DNA from: Cylindrotheca closterium
Taxonomy: Eukaryota > Bacillariophyta > Bacillariophyceae > Bacillariales > Bacillariaceae
Reading direction: 5' to 3'
Assembly: GCA_933822405.4 (NCBI GenBank)
Contig: CAKOGP040001380.1
Span: 1 to 28,409 of the forward strand
Length of the DNA stretch: 28,409 nucleotides
The notes below the pieces were generated by a model. The model saw only the letters and a list, made by a program, of their open reading frames with translations. It had not been told where the DNA came from and searched no databases. The translations under genes and the position numbers were made by a program. Positions within the stretch are counted from its first letter, which is position 1; each line of letters begins with the position of its first letter. This document shows positions 9,742 to 19,640 of this stretch, in pieces.

Positions 9742-12700
9742 CATGCTCTCATCAGCGACGCATCGGGTGCGGACAGGCTTTGGCGATTCAGAACGGACTT
9801 TCAAGCCGCCTTCTGTTATCCCCTTCCAAGGCTGTGGTCAGGGTAATGGGGCAGGACCCCCTATATGGATCTCCGTGAGCTCCGTTCTCATTACCATGAT
9901 GGAAGCGATGGGTTACGGCTTTGAGTGCCACTCAGCGCTGGAGTCACAGTTGGTCACAGCCCAATGCTTCTGCTTTGTCGACGACACCGACGTCATTGAG
10001 GCTGACAATACAGTCCATCACTCGGGCGAAGCCATATGTGCATCGGTGCAGGACGCCGCCACTCTGTGGGCTGGGGGAATCCGAGCCACTGGAGGTGCGA
10101 TCAACCCCGAGAAGTCCTTTTGGTGGCTCATCGATTTTGAGTGGGACTCCCGCACAGGCAAATGGAAATTTTGTGGCAAAAAAGCAGTCGCTCCCGACTT
10201 TGAACTCCAAATTCAAGGTCTTTCAGGTGCTACTGAATCCTTGCGTCGCCTTGAACCAGATGACTCGGAACGCACTTTGGGAGTTATGCTTGCCCCCTTG
10301 GAAAACCTTCAGGCTCACAAGGTTCAGATGGTTGCTAAAGCCAAGGATTGGGCAGAACAGCTTCGACCCCGCCTGCTTCACAAATATGATGTTCTCCCCC
10401 CCCTCATCCGGTTGACCATCATGAAGAAATTGGAGTATCCGATGGCGCTAACAACCCTGGATGCCCAGCAATGGACAGACATTATGTCTCCGGTACTTCA
10501 AGTGTGCCTTCCGAAGGCGGGTGTCTGTCGTAATTTCCCTGGGGATGTCGTATTTGCTCCGTTGTCCTATCAGGGTCTTGGACTTCCACATCCGTTTGGT
10601 TGTCAAGTGTTTAAGCATCTTGAGATGTTGCTCCGACATATGGCCAACAGGACCAAAACTGGTGACTATATGGAGGCCAACGTCCAAGCCCATCAACTTG
10701 AAACCGGGATGTCCTTTGGACTCTTGCAACAAGTCTACACCAACACGGCGATCCTAGCTTCAGACACGTGGATGAAACGAGTATGGCATGAACTCAAAGG
10801 TTTGGACATCTATGTCGCCTATGACTCTCCAGCCCTCTCCCATCGCCGTACGGACGACTCCCTTCTGATGGATCTCTTCATCAACTTGGAGGTTGAACAG
10901 GAGGAACTTTTATGGCTCAATTGGTGTCGAATGTTCCTCCAGGTATGCACAGTGTCTGACATTGTGACTGCTGATGGCAGGTTTATTCGTCGCTCCGCGT
11001 GGAATGGGCTCAGGGATGAGTGCTGCCGCTCGCCATACCAATGGCCAAGGACAGTTTGCCCAACAAGGCAACACTGGGACCTGTGGCAGACCACCTTGTC
11101 CAGAGCCCTGCTTGCCTCCAACGGGCCACATCACCCACTACAACAGCCCTTGGGGCCATGGACTGACCGTCTGGAGGACTGGAATTGGTTACTGTCACCC
11201 ACCACAGGCCTTTTCCACCGCCATGGGGCAACCTGGAAACACTTTTGCTCTGAGGGCTCCCCCACCACGTCACGTCGCTACGCACCAGGGCCGTCCCATC
11301 CTTCCTGCCCATGGTGGACTGCACCGCTTCCTTCTGATGTTCTTCGCGCTACGGTTCGCTCCATCACAGGGTCTGACAGGGTTCTTCTCACCGGTACTGG
11401 CCGTGCCTCTGAACCGTCTTCTTCCTCCAGCCCATCCATCCTTCAAGCGTGGCAGACGGCCGCCGAGCTCTGCACGGACTATTACGGGTGGGTTCCTGAT
11501 GAGATCGAGGTTCACGGGGAGGAAGCCACCTTAGCTGATGCTCTGTTGGAAGGTCGCCTGCGTGTGATCAGCGATGGATCCTTCAAGAACGAGTTGGGGA
11601 CCGCGGCGGTTCAACTCCTGGTGAAGCATGGAGGATGCCATCGAATCATCATCCAGTGTCAGACCCCCGGTTTGCCCCAGGATCAGAGTCCATACTGCAG
11701 CGAACTCATTGGTCTGTTGGCCGGTATCATGGCGGTTGATTGGCTCCTTGAGCAATGGTTCCCAACCCTTTCGACTGGCCCCACGGTGCAGATTGCTTGT
11801 GATGGCCTCTCTGCTATTGAGATGGCTTTCGAAGATCGTCCACTGTCTCCGACCGATGCCCAGTTCGACTTGGTGTCATCCATTCGGGAAGCTATCCTTC
11901 GGTCCTCGGTGGATTGGTCGCCCCAGCATGTATACGGACATCTCGACAAGCTCAACCTCTTTGACGAACTTTCTTGGTGGGAGAAACGGAACCTTGAGGT
12001 GGATGGAATGGCGGTGAAGTACCGTAAGGAACTTGAGACGGCCAACCATCTTATAGCCCCCAACCCTCGTTTCTTCACTGAACTTGCGGCAATGTACGTG
12101 GCAGACACCAAACAGTCACGCCTTGATCCTCAGTTCATCCAAGAAAGTGTGACTCTTCCGGCCCTACGCTCGCGCTGGAGGGACAAAGGTACTATCTCCG
12201 CCGAAGCCGAGTCTGAGATTGCCTGGGACACAATAGGTCGCGCCATGCGATCTCTTCCTGCAGGACTACAAAGGTGGTCTACTAAACATTGTGTGGGCAT
12301 GTGCGGCACAGGCAAATTTAAAGTTCTATGGGGTTTGGAGACATCAGCAGCTTGCCCACGCCGCGGCGACTTCGAGGATCATCTGCACGTTCCCCGCTGC
12401 CGCGCTGCTTTGGCAACAGCTGAATGGGATCGTTGCACTGCAGCCTTCTCCGCGTGGCTAGACCTGCAACTGACGGGCCCTTCCATCAAAATAGCGATCC
12501 TACAGCTTCTTCAAGGCGTTCGCACACCTCCTTCATTTCCTCCAAGGACCATCTCCTCTTCGGTTCGGCCGGCCTTCTTGGCTCAGCAGGTGATTGGGTC
12601 CCAAGGCCTTTTGGAGGGACGCATCGCCTCGTCTTGGCTTCCACTCCAACAACAACATTATGACGAGATAAGATGTCGACGATCTGTCTCTCTTTGGGCG

Positions 12701-13024
12701 TCCCGCCTCTCACAACAGCTGATCTCGATCGGCTTCTACATGTGGGAGCAACGGAACTCCGTTCAACATTTGGATGATAACGTTCAATTACGTGAACGTC
12801 ACAGTACTGTCAATGAGGGGATTCACTCACAGTTTGATATGGGGCCCGATGACTTGCCTAAGGAAATTCAACCGATGCTAACAAGCCGTCGACTAGTCCT
12901 TCGCAAGTCATTGGTAGACAAGGAAGAGTGGCTTACGTTGCTTCGTCAGGAACGCAGAGATTTCCGTCGCTCCATGAAAGCACAACGCCGCAGTCTGCGG
13001 ACTATTTTCTCCCCTGGACCCTGA

Positions 13025-13260
13025 CCAACTTTTCGCGGGACCTTACATGCCCCGAATTCACCCCGCCACGTCGCGGGAGAAGTCTTTACCCCTTTGGGAG
13101 ACTTGAGCAACTTCTGTTCAAAATACAGATGCCTCACATGGTTCAAACTTGTTGTTGACACACCGCTTCACAGTACTTGACCTTTACAGCCGAAAATTTC
13201 ACCGGCAATCGAATGCCCACAGAGTAGCATATTAACGATTAATGTCTCAGTTATTATTAT
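13025..13260 (+). other. LINE B 3' UTR with conserved 3' box and TTA tail
   Basis: This non-coding end is shared by all four LINE copies. The 20-base box GTACTTGACCTTTACAGCCG lies at 13173-13192 (also 1424-1443; reversed at 9495-9514 and 27912-27931). It is followed by CACCGGCAATCG, ATTAACGATTAATG, a TCAG and the TTA-repeat tail. Such conservation outside coding sequence suggests it is what the element's own reverse transcriptase recognises; that role is inferred from LINE biology. Confidence 0.75.
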
Positions 13261-13277
13261 TTGGAAATTCAGCGCAC
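13261..13277 (+). repeat. Target-site duplication of LINE B, right copy
   Basis: Perfect copy of 3044-3060. It is preceded directly by the TTA tail and followed by the rest of the integrase frame. Confidence 0.95.
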
Positions 13278-13335
13278 GGATGCGATCCATGAAAGGATCA
13301 ACATCAGACGGCTGGTGCCGTTTTGTCGAGTCTAA
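13278..13335 (+). pseudogene. Ty3/gypsy integrase, fragment 3 (C-terminal end)
   Basis: The frame cut at 3060 resumes in phase: after LEIQRT comes DAIHERINIRRLVPF, then CRV and TAA at 13333-13335. HERINIRRL.PF is the familiar end of diatom Ty3/gypsy integrases, so LINE B landed about 20 codons before the Pol stop. Sequence after the stop should hold the polypurine tract and 3' LTR. TGTAAGGACGCC at about 13405 is a conceivable LTR start, but there is no second LTR in the window to test this. Confidence 0.85.
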
Positions 13336-14080
13336 TGGACAATATGCTTGCATTGCCCATTGCGTCAAGAACCACCTCTGAAGTCGAATGGAGAATCAAG
13401 TGGATGTAAGGACGCCTTGTGACTTAGTGTATGATCAATCGACTAGCTCTGATCATAGAAGGGAAGAGTGTAATGACCTTGGAGTGACCTTGGAACTAGA
13501 TTAGACCCTTTGGAGGTACAGAAATAGCTTTAGGCCTAACTATCACGTCACTTCTTTCTGTGGCTTTCGGAGAGACTCTATAACTTTTGTTGTGACCCAT
13601 TCCTATCTCTTCTTCTAGGCTGGTTCACGTTTGACACAGATGACTCGAAATTCATATGTATTTTGAGCAACGGTACCGTAGTTATCTTACTTTCGTAACA
13701 GTGTACACTGTACGTGTCAGTTGACCCCGTTAACAGAGGGATAACAGATCGATGCGTTTAACCGACAAATTTCGAAATGACACAGATTTCACGGTCCATC
13801 TGTCATCCGTGTCATGTCTGTTCGTATATCCGTCTGGTCATTGTCCGTTTTCACAAAATCTCTTTACGACTTCTATGTGCCTTCAGTACTATATTGCGTG
13901 GTGCTGTGTACTGTAGCTAGCTGCCTCTTGTCATCATTGGAGCTGAGGGTCCGGCTCGTCATTGGACCTGCCTGGACCGTGCTGCAAAAACGTGTATTTG
14001 AAGATTTTCCGAATAACGAATTTACGTGTTTTCGCGCCAGCGTTGTGATCTTTACCATATGACCCGTTTTCCCCGAATTC
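13336..14080. other. No gene; probable gypsy 3' remainder, then left arm of a possible inverted-repeat element
   Basis: No coding signal was recognised. The first ~350 bp may include the 3' LTR of the broken gypsy element. An 82-codon open frame at 13814-14062 looks accidental. From 13716 on, short patches resemble the reverse complement of 19760-20148 at comparable distances from the paired 19-mers: GGACCGTGCTGCA near 13974 against a GGACCGTGTTGCA on the minus strand near 19860, and GTACTATATTGCG near 13888 against TGTACTATAGTTGCG near 19970. Confidence 0.4.
13716..13734 (+). repeat. Left 19-mer of an inverted pair
   Basis: GTCAGTTGACCCCGTTAAC is matched 18 of 19, in reverse complement, at 20130-20148. 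The pair is 6.4 kb apart and brackets the tyrosine-recombinase retrotransposon. Similarity just outside (ACACTGTAC against ACACTACA) hints that it extends a little further. Confidence 0.65.
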
Positions 14081-14185
14081 TAAGGGAACTTCCCGGGGAC
14101 TTTTAGGGAATTTCCTGGGGACTTTTAGGGAACTTCCCGGGGACTTTTTAAGGATTTTTTTAGGGAACTTTCAGGGAACTTTTGA
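14081..14185. repeat. Tandem repeat of AGGGAACTTCCCGGGGACTTTT units
   Basis: Three units of about 22 bp (AGGGAACTTCCCGGGGAC followed by TTTT) are followed by shorter AGGGAACTTT pieces. Each unit contains the palindrome GGGAACTTCCC or a close variant. A minus-strand array of the same AGGGAACTTTT core lies at 19712-19755. Confidence 0.8.
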
Positions 14186-14376
14186 TCTGGGATATGCCGC
14201 ATTTTGTTGTGAATCTGATTGAGAATCCGTGACAGGCCAACTTGCCCACTCTTTCTGCACGGGTCTTTGGTGGTCTGCACCTTCTTCGGTCGTGGAAATG
14301 AACTCTTGTTTAACATCTCATCGCATTTGTATTTTAGCTGTTATTGAAAAAAAACTCCCTAATTGAAAACGGAAGA

Positions 14377-15110
14377 ATCTTGGTGTAGAATTGTCGTTAA
14401 TGACCCCAAGATAATCCGAAATTGTCGTAAAATTTTTACGACAGGTTTACGACAATGACTGGGTCATTAACAACATTTTCGAAGGTGAAGAGAGCTTGCG
14501 TTCGCGCATGCCAAGTCTGTTGAATTCCACGAAGAAATAGGGGCGGTTAATTTGACACGCATGCAATGCCGTCAACTCCGTGGATTTTGTTGTAGAGTGT
14601 TGTAAATTACGACAAAAAATGTCGTAAAAGTTTACGACAAATTTTTACGACAATTTTGGATATTCCGACTGTCCGAAATGCCTCCAATTGCGGCAATCAT
14701 GTCAATATATAAATCATTTAGAACATAAGTAAAGCGTATTCGGAAAATCCCTCTGGTTATTAGGTCTTCCGAATCCTGATTTTGTCGTAAATGACAACAA
14801 AAAATGTTGTAGCCTGTCGTAAATTACGACAAAAAATGTCGTAAAATCCTTCACGACAATGACCAAGGAGAACAACAAAAGACTTCGATTGCTGTTAGAA
14901 AGCGTTATTCATTTCGCGTCGGACGGTAACTGTTATGAAAGTACGCATGCACTGCCGTCAACTCCGTGGATTTTCTGGTAAACTGTCATGAATGTCGTAA
15001 TTTACGACAAAAAATTGTCGTAAATTACGACAAAAATTGTCGTAGATTTCTTGTAGGGCATTTGACAGAATTTGCGACAATTTACAGATGTTCCGCTTTT
15101 GTCGTAAACT
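14377..15110. repeat. Cluster of TTGTCGTAA / TTACGACAA palindromes
   Basis: At least a dozen copies of TTGTCGTAA or its reverse complement TTACGACAA (some with one change) are scattered here in four groups: about 14421-14456, 14610-14655, 14781-14857 and 14993-15110. Adjacent opposite copies form hairpins such as GTCGTAAATTACGAC. A 32-bp direct repeat with one mismatch (14557-14588 and 14943-14974, core GCCGTCAACTCCGTGG) sits beside the second and fourth groups, so a unit of about 386 bp may have been duplicated. No gene overlaps it. Confidence 0.8.
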
Positions 15111-15573
15111 CACCAGCCCCTTTTGGCAAACTACAGCAAACACAGTTGGATGCTTAACAAAATTTAGGACTGCTAAATAGTTGAGCGGTGAATTTTCTTT
15201 GTGATAAGTAAAGTCGATCATATTGACTTTGTGCAAAAGAGGGTGAAAATGACCACAAGGACTTGATAAAAATCAGAGAAATCATGATTTACAACAAACT
15301 GCGGGGTATCCATCCCTGTGTCGGCATCAAAAAATTTCCCCCCAAAAGTAGGCATGTCAACACAGATTGAAAATGCAAACAAATAATGACGAATCTAACA
15401 CAATTACACTAGAGGACGCGAATCATAGGACGGCCATTCTCAATATCGTATTGAACCAAAACGAGGCAAGCAGTGTAAGCAACTTGATGCTTGTTCATTG
15501 CATAACGAAAACGAGTTCCAATAATGTCAAAACGTTTCAATCTCTCAGTTTGGAAGGGTGTTTTTGGTGATGT
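15111..15573. other. No recognisable gene before the retrotransposon remnant
   Basis: The only open frame of any size is 15367-15570 (+, 67 codons), with no known motif. Its start MKMQTNNDESNTI is hydrophilic. It could be eroded Gag sequence upstream of the zinc-knuckle fragment, but no similarity supports that. Confidence 0.4.
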
Positions 15574-15783
15574 ATGTCTCCATTATCGATAAGTTTCTTG
15601 AGCTCTGGTGGAGGACCACAAGTTACCCGGAACGGAAGGTCCATCAACATGTATGTGTCCTACCATTTGAAAGGCAAGTGCTGGAGTGGATGCCGACGCA
15701 AGGACGACCATGGGCAGCATACACCTGACGAGGACAACCTGCTTCTAAACTGGTACCAAGCGGCCTATCCAGCAGACAGCTGA
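15574..15783 (+). pseudogene. Gag C-terminal fragment with zinc knuckle
   Basis: After an unconserved start, the peptide reads NGRSINMYVSYHLKGKCWSG, then C, with RRKDDHGQHTPDED following. The pattern hydrophobic-SYHLKG-x-C-x3-C-x5-H is the single knuckle near the end of Gag in algal DIRS-like elements. It ends in LLLNWYQAAYPADS and TGA. The first two thirds of a normal Gag are missing upstream, so the left break of the element lies at or just before 15574. Confidence 0.55.
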
Positions 15784-15838
15784 AAGGCCGGCTGGTGGAC
15801 ACCCTTGATGGGGGTTCCACTTAGGCCAACTGCTTGCT

Positions 15839-18347
15839 TTGGCAGTGGCAACTAGTAATCAATCTGTTATTCATGACACTATGTCTCACTCCCAACCAAC
15901 CATCACAACACTGATTGCATCTAACCGTGCACGACCCACACCCAACCCAACAAGCGCACCTAGCAGCCCTACCACAACTGCTGGTCCACAAGAACTGCGC
16001 ATTGCTGGAGATGAATTAGGTAAGTTGATTCGTGCATCCGTGGAGGCATTCCAACGTTGTGATTGCTGGGAGGAATTCGTGGTTACACAACGGGGTGTTA
16101 CATCAGACCTGTCAAACAATGTCCATCGTCTGGACCACCCGGCCAGTCAACTCCTCGCTCACCTACGTCAACATGGAGCTCCGGTGCCAATGTCAACGAA
16201 ACCTTGGACACCTGAACAACTTGACAAAGCTATTTCACGAGGCCCACACACATCGGCCAAGCTGAACAACGGCTTCATTTGAGAGGAGTTCATCGACTTC
16301 ATCAGCAAAGGCTTTTGGACAGTCTTGCCATGTTCCATTGTCAAGAATCTATCCAATCTACGCCTCAACCCCCTCGGGAGCGTTCCACAACACGACCGAC
16401 GAGATCGGCTCATTATCGACCTCTCCTTCTACTTCACCAATCAAGAATGCCTACCAGTGGCCCCATCTGAATCCATGCTGTTTGGACGCACTCTGCAACG
16501 CATACTACAAAGGATCTTACTGTCAGACCCAAGCTTTGGACCAGTCTACCTATCCAAAATTGATATTGTCGATGGCTTCTACCGGATCCAGCTGTCTGCA
16601 TGAGATATACCTAAGTTAGCTGTTCTCCTGCCGCAAGCACCAGGAGAGGAACCAATGGTCGCCTTCCCTATGGTGGTACTACCCATGGGATGGATCAATA
16701 GTCCACCATATTTTTCGGCTGCCACGGAAACTACTGCGGACCAAATGAATCGTCGGCTACAACGCAACCAGGAAGAACCACCACATCGATTGGAGGACAT
16801 TGCCATCCATACCAAGCCCACGGTGTCTCATGTTCCAACAAGTGCAGCACCCACTCCAGTCACCCTGGCAGTTCCGGCAACCACACCACATCATCCACAC
16901 TACAAACGCCCCATGAAATATGCCGATATCTATGTGGACGACTTCATTGCTGCGGTCCAAGGAGATGAACCTACATGTCGAAATGCAATGAGGACTTTGC
17001 TCCATGTGCTGGACTCCGTCTTTTGACCACTGTCACCATCCGGCAATCCCAACCGACAAGAAAGCATCAGTCAAGAAGCTTAAGAAAGGTGACGGGAACT
17101 GGAGTACCCTGAAGACAGTTCTAGGTTGGGTGTTCGATACGCTTGCCCAAACGATCACACTACCACAACGGCGACAAGAACGACTGGATGCCATCCTTGC
17201 CAACATATCCCCGACCCAGAGGAGAATAAGCGTCAAGCTGTGGCACAAGTTCTTGGGAGAACTACGCTCCATGGTCATTGGCATCCCCGGTGCGCGTGGT
17301 TTGTTCAGTACCCTTCAACATGCCTTCCAAACGGAATCAAAGAAGCGATTGCGGCTTGCCAAGAATGAGCACCACTTCATCAATGACTTTCGCACCCTGG
17401 CGGCCACCTTGCCAAACCGCCTAACCCAAATTGTGGAACTGGTCCCACGAACACCCTCAGTTGTTGGTACCACAGATGCGGCCGGAGCGGGCATGGGAGG
17501 CATTGCATTCATCAACACAACAGATGGCGTGGAAGCTATTGTATGGAGAGCTCCGTTTGACGATGACATTCAAAGACGGCTGGTCTCATTTCAAAATCCT
17601 ACTGGCGATATTACTAATAGCGACTTAGAGTTGGCTGCAACAGTGACACATCATGATGTCCTCACTACACACTTCGATCTCCGAGAGCACACCATCCAAT
17701 CTTCACACGACAACACCCCTGCTGAAGCCTGGCAGCATGAAGGTTCCACCACCACCTTAGGTCCGGCTGCCTCACTCCTACGAGTCCAATCACACCACCA
17801 AGGTCACTTCCGTTATGTACCACTCCTCAATTTTCTTCCTGGCTTCCTCAATTGCATGAGTGATGATGCTTCCCGCCTGTGGCACCTCACAGATTCCGAA
17901 CTCCTTGCTCACTTCAACTCTAATTATCCACAGATCGAGTCCTGGCAAATGCTCCACGTGCGGCCCGCAATGCTTTCTACTGTGATCTACGGATTATTCA
18001 ACAAACCGTGCGACGTGGCGTCGTTAAAGGAACTCAACAACGCACAGACGCCCAATGGAATCTTTGGCTCGAATCCTGCTCAGAACTTTGCATTGACCCG
18101 TTGCTCCCATACAGTGACCCCGTTCCATTTCTCCAAAATTTCGCGACGCAATATCAACTACATGAAGGACCCTCCGGTGACTCCGTACGAGCTGGCACAG
18201 TGTCAGGCGCTATCCGTTCGGTGGGCCAGACGATGGCCAGCATGGGGTCCAAGGACTGCCGTAAAGACTCGACGGGCGCGCTATACTTCCGATTGGCCCG
18301 TATGTTTCGGGCTTACGGACGCCAGGATCCTCCACCAAATCGAGTAA
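15839..18347 (+). pseudogene. Reverse transcriptase-RNase H polyprotein of the DIRS-like element
   Basis: RT part: WTVLPCSIVKNL, RRDRLIIDLSFYF, SKIDIVDGFYRIQLS (motif A Asp), LPMGWINSPPYFS and YADIYVDDFIAAVQG (motif C). A Pro/Thr-rich insert separates the last two, a feature I associate with this algal family. RNase H part: VGTTDAAGAGMGGIAF, NSDLELAA, SHDNTPAEAW and SDDASRLW supply the acidic residues. All of the RT is in one frame, interrupted by TGA at 16280-16282, 16601-16603 and 17024-17026. A frame change near 17070 leads into the RNase H frame, which is open to 18347. The last 340 bp overlap the recombinase in another frame. Confidence 0.82.
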
Positions 18348-19078
18348 AACCAATTCCGATCAGCCTCATCCGCCGGATCGCCAATCTCAGTGCCGACGGC
18401 AGCGCCAAGGACAAGGCGGTCGCTGATATGATCATTGTTGCTTTCTTTTTCCTTCTCCGACCCGGAGAATACACAGGTACAGAGAACGATGACACCCCAT
18501 TCCGCTTCCAGGATATCCAGCTCTGCATTGGCCAAATTGTCATCCCCTTGCTCACCTCCACGGACGCACAACTCTGGGCCGCCACTAGCGTCTCTCTCAC
18601 TTTCACCACACAAAAGAATGGCGTCCGGGGCGAGGTTGTCAATCATGGATTAAGCGGCCACAACCTCCTCTGCCCTGGCAGAGCCGTGGTCCGTCAAATT
18701 ATTCATCTTCGCTCCCACCAAGCAACACCAGGGACTATTCTTGCCACCTACTTTCACAACAATCGCACTTACAAAGTACAAGCTACAGATGTCACAGCGG
18801 TTCTTCGCGAATCTGCTCGAGTACTCGGTCCTCAGTACAACTTCTTGGAACAAGACGTCAGTGCACGCTCCCTCCGCGCTGGCGGAGCCATGGCACTCTT
18901 CAATTCACATGTCGACAGCAACACCATTCGCCTCATCGGACGCTGGCAAAGCGACGCCATGCTCCGATATCTCCACCTCCAAGCCCAACCAGTCATGCAA
19001 GGCTTTGCCAGTCGCATGCTGCAGGATGGTGACTATGTCTTTGTTCCCAATGAAGTTGCTCTCGCCCCGATGTACTAA
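18008..19078 (+). CDS. Tyrosine recombinase of the DIRS-like element
   Basis: About 356 residues, open from before 18008 to TAA 19076-19078, with no ATG at its head; the frame is open upstream to at least 17940 (NAFYCDLRIIQQTV) and may be entered by frameshifting or internal initiation. The N-terminal SAM-like part has TDAQWNLWLESC and VSGAIRSVGQTM. The catalytic part has FFLLRPGEY (first Arg), a TTQKNGVRGE strand (Lys), SARSLRAGGAMALF (second Arg), IRLIGRWQSD (Trp in place of His) and MLRYLHLQ (nucleophile Tyr). The set of catalytic residues appears complete. In this class the enzyme integrates a circular DNA copy. It ends 63 bp before repeat B1. Confidence 0.85.
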   Translation: MRRGVVKGTQQRTDAQWNLWLESCSELCIDPLLPYSDPVPFLQNFATQYQLHEGPSGDSVRAGTVSGAIRSVGQTMASMGSKDCRKDSTGALYFRLARMFRAYGRQDPPPNRVKPIPISLIRRIANLSADGSAKDKAVADMIIVAFFFLLRPGEYTGTENDDTPFRFQDIQLCIGQIVIPLLTSTDAQLWAATSVSLTFTTQKNGVRGEVVNHGLSGHNLLCPGRAVVRQIIHLRSHQATPGTILATYFHNNRTYKVQATDVTAVLRESARVLGPQYNFLEQDVSARSLRAGGAMALFNSHVDSNTIRLIGRWQSDAMLRYLHLQAQPVMQGFASRMLQDGDYVFVPNEVALAPMY

Positions 19079-19141
19079 ACTTTTATTTCCTTTCCCACCT
19101 CCTTCCCCGACTCCACCATGATGGGCTTTGGCGGTGCTGGC

Positions 19142-19286
19142 GGTCGATTTCTCCACTCACAGAGCAATCAAGTCACGGATTCTGCGGGGCGTGCCATAGT
19201 AAATTACCACTTAAGCACCACTCGTGACACCAACCTGCATTAGTAGCCATGGAGGAAGACTGAGCTGACGCAGCCGTTGATAGACG
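19142..19286 (+). repeat. Split direct repeat, copy B1
   Basis: 145 bp, from GGTCGATTTCTCC to GCCGTTGATAGACG, repeated at 19496-19640 with five substitutions (about 97 percent identical) and no gaps. All five differences are A/G transitions. Confidence 0.9.
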
Positions 19287-19495
19287 TTGTAGTTGGCGAA
19301 GGTAACGGAAGGAACTGAGGCAGGCGTGGCAGTTGAACGCGCATGCGCTCAGTCCATTGGGTTTGCTGCAACACAACACAGCGACACCATAACTTTCTTC
19401 GAACCTCTGTTGTGATACCTCCTGCACCAACGGATCACGTGATCAACACTTGGAGCTAGTCAAATAGTTTTTAAGGACCCACCCGCTTGCCCACT
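19287..19495 (+). repeat. Presumed A2 segment of the split direct repeat
   Basis: This 209 bp lies between the two 145-bp copies, where A1-[genes]-B1-A2-B2 elements carry A2. Its partner A1 should stand at the left end. No match was found left of 15574, consistent with left truncation. It contains CGCATGCGC and a CACGTGATC motif. Confidence 0.6.
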
Positions 19496-19640
19496 GGTCG
19501 ATTTCTCCACTCACGGAGCAATCGAGTCACGGGTTCTGCGGGGCGTGCCATAGTAAATTGCCACTTAAGCACCACTCGTGACACCAGCCTGCATTAGTAG
19601 CCATGGAGGAAGACTGAGCTGACGCAGCCGTTGATAGACG
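19496..19640 (+). repeat. Split direct repeat, copy B2 (right end of element)
   Basis: Second 145-bp copy. Similarity to B1 stops at exactly 19640 (after GATAGACG), which marks the right end of the element. Confidence 0.9.

Larger units (their letters stand above)
6875..13024 (+). pseudogene. LINE B ORF2: AP-endonuclease, reverse transcriptase, RNase H, zinc tail
   Basis: The start at 6875 overlaps the ORF1 stop. The AP-like endonuclease spans about 7050-7930: FQNVNG, a LLAEAK segment, VVVSAYRPNREG, LLGIDANED (Asp/Asn pair), PIDGIF and PDHRALW carry the expected catalytic residues. A basic linker follows. The reverse transcriptase has SNDAKSCFDRIVHW (motif A) and FVDDTDVIE (motif C). RNase H has VISDGSF, YCSELIGLL and IACDGLSAIEM. 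The C-terminal cluster CPRRGDFEDHLHVPRC has lost one cysteine pair member compared with LINE A. Lesions are frame changes near 7180, 7418, 8265-8340 and 8610, plus a 315-bp insertion after codon SSMFN (about 9427). The last 1,090 codons (9742-13024) are undamaged. Confidence 0.88.
3061..13260 (+). mobile_element. LINE B: full-length nested non-LTR retrotransposon
   Basis: The element is 10,200 bp as found, about 9,885 bp without the nested LINE fragment and its duplicated target. It is bounded by a perfect 17-bp target-site duplication. Order: a 192-bp 5' UTR; ORF1 (Gag-like); ORF2 with AP-endonuclease, reverse transcriptase, RNase H and a zinc-knuckle tail; a 236-bp 3' UTR; and a short TTA-repeat tail instead of poly(A). 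ORF1 stop and ORF2 start share ATGA at 6875-6878. Endonuclease, RT, then RNase H is the order of I-group non-LTR elements; the finer clade is not determined. Frameshifts, one stop and a nested insertion make it inactive. Confidence 0.92.
15574..19640 (+). mobile_element. Left-truncated DIRS/Ngaro-type tyrosine-recombinase retrotransposon
   Basis: In order: a Gag zinc-knuckle fragment, RT, RNase H, a tyrosine recombinase overlapping the RNase H frame, then a terminal B1-A2-B2 split direct repeat (19142-19286, 19287-19495, 19496-19640). RT plus a tyrosine recombinase instead of an integrase defines the DIRS order. Split direct repeats are typical of its Ngaro and PAT-like members. No methyltransferase domain of the DIRS1 kind was seen. 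The left A1 repeat and most of Gag are missing. Premature TGA codons and a frame change in the RT region make it inactive. No target-site duplication is expected for this class. Confidence 0.8.

Noticed and set aside
12928..13158. 76-codon frame in the LINE B 3' end and its counterpart in LINE C as a conserved small gene
   Set aside because: The similarity is explained by the two LINE copies being the same subfamily; the frame overlaps the ORF2 end and 3' UTR.
13814..14062. 82-codon hydrophobic frame as a membrane protein
   Set aside because: No relatives recognised, and it sits in non-coding DNA matching the opposite arm of the inverted element.
14557..14974. LTR pair of a small retrotransposon
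   Set aside because: The direct repeat is only 32 bp, with no TG..CA ends, primer-binding site or coding sequence between.
14377..15110. CRISPR array
   Set aside because: Repeats are short palindromes with irregular spacing in both orientations, in a eukaryotic nuclear context with no cas genes.
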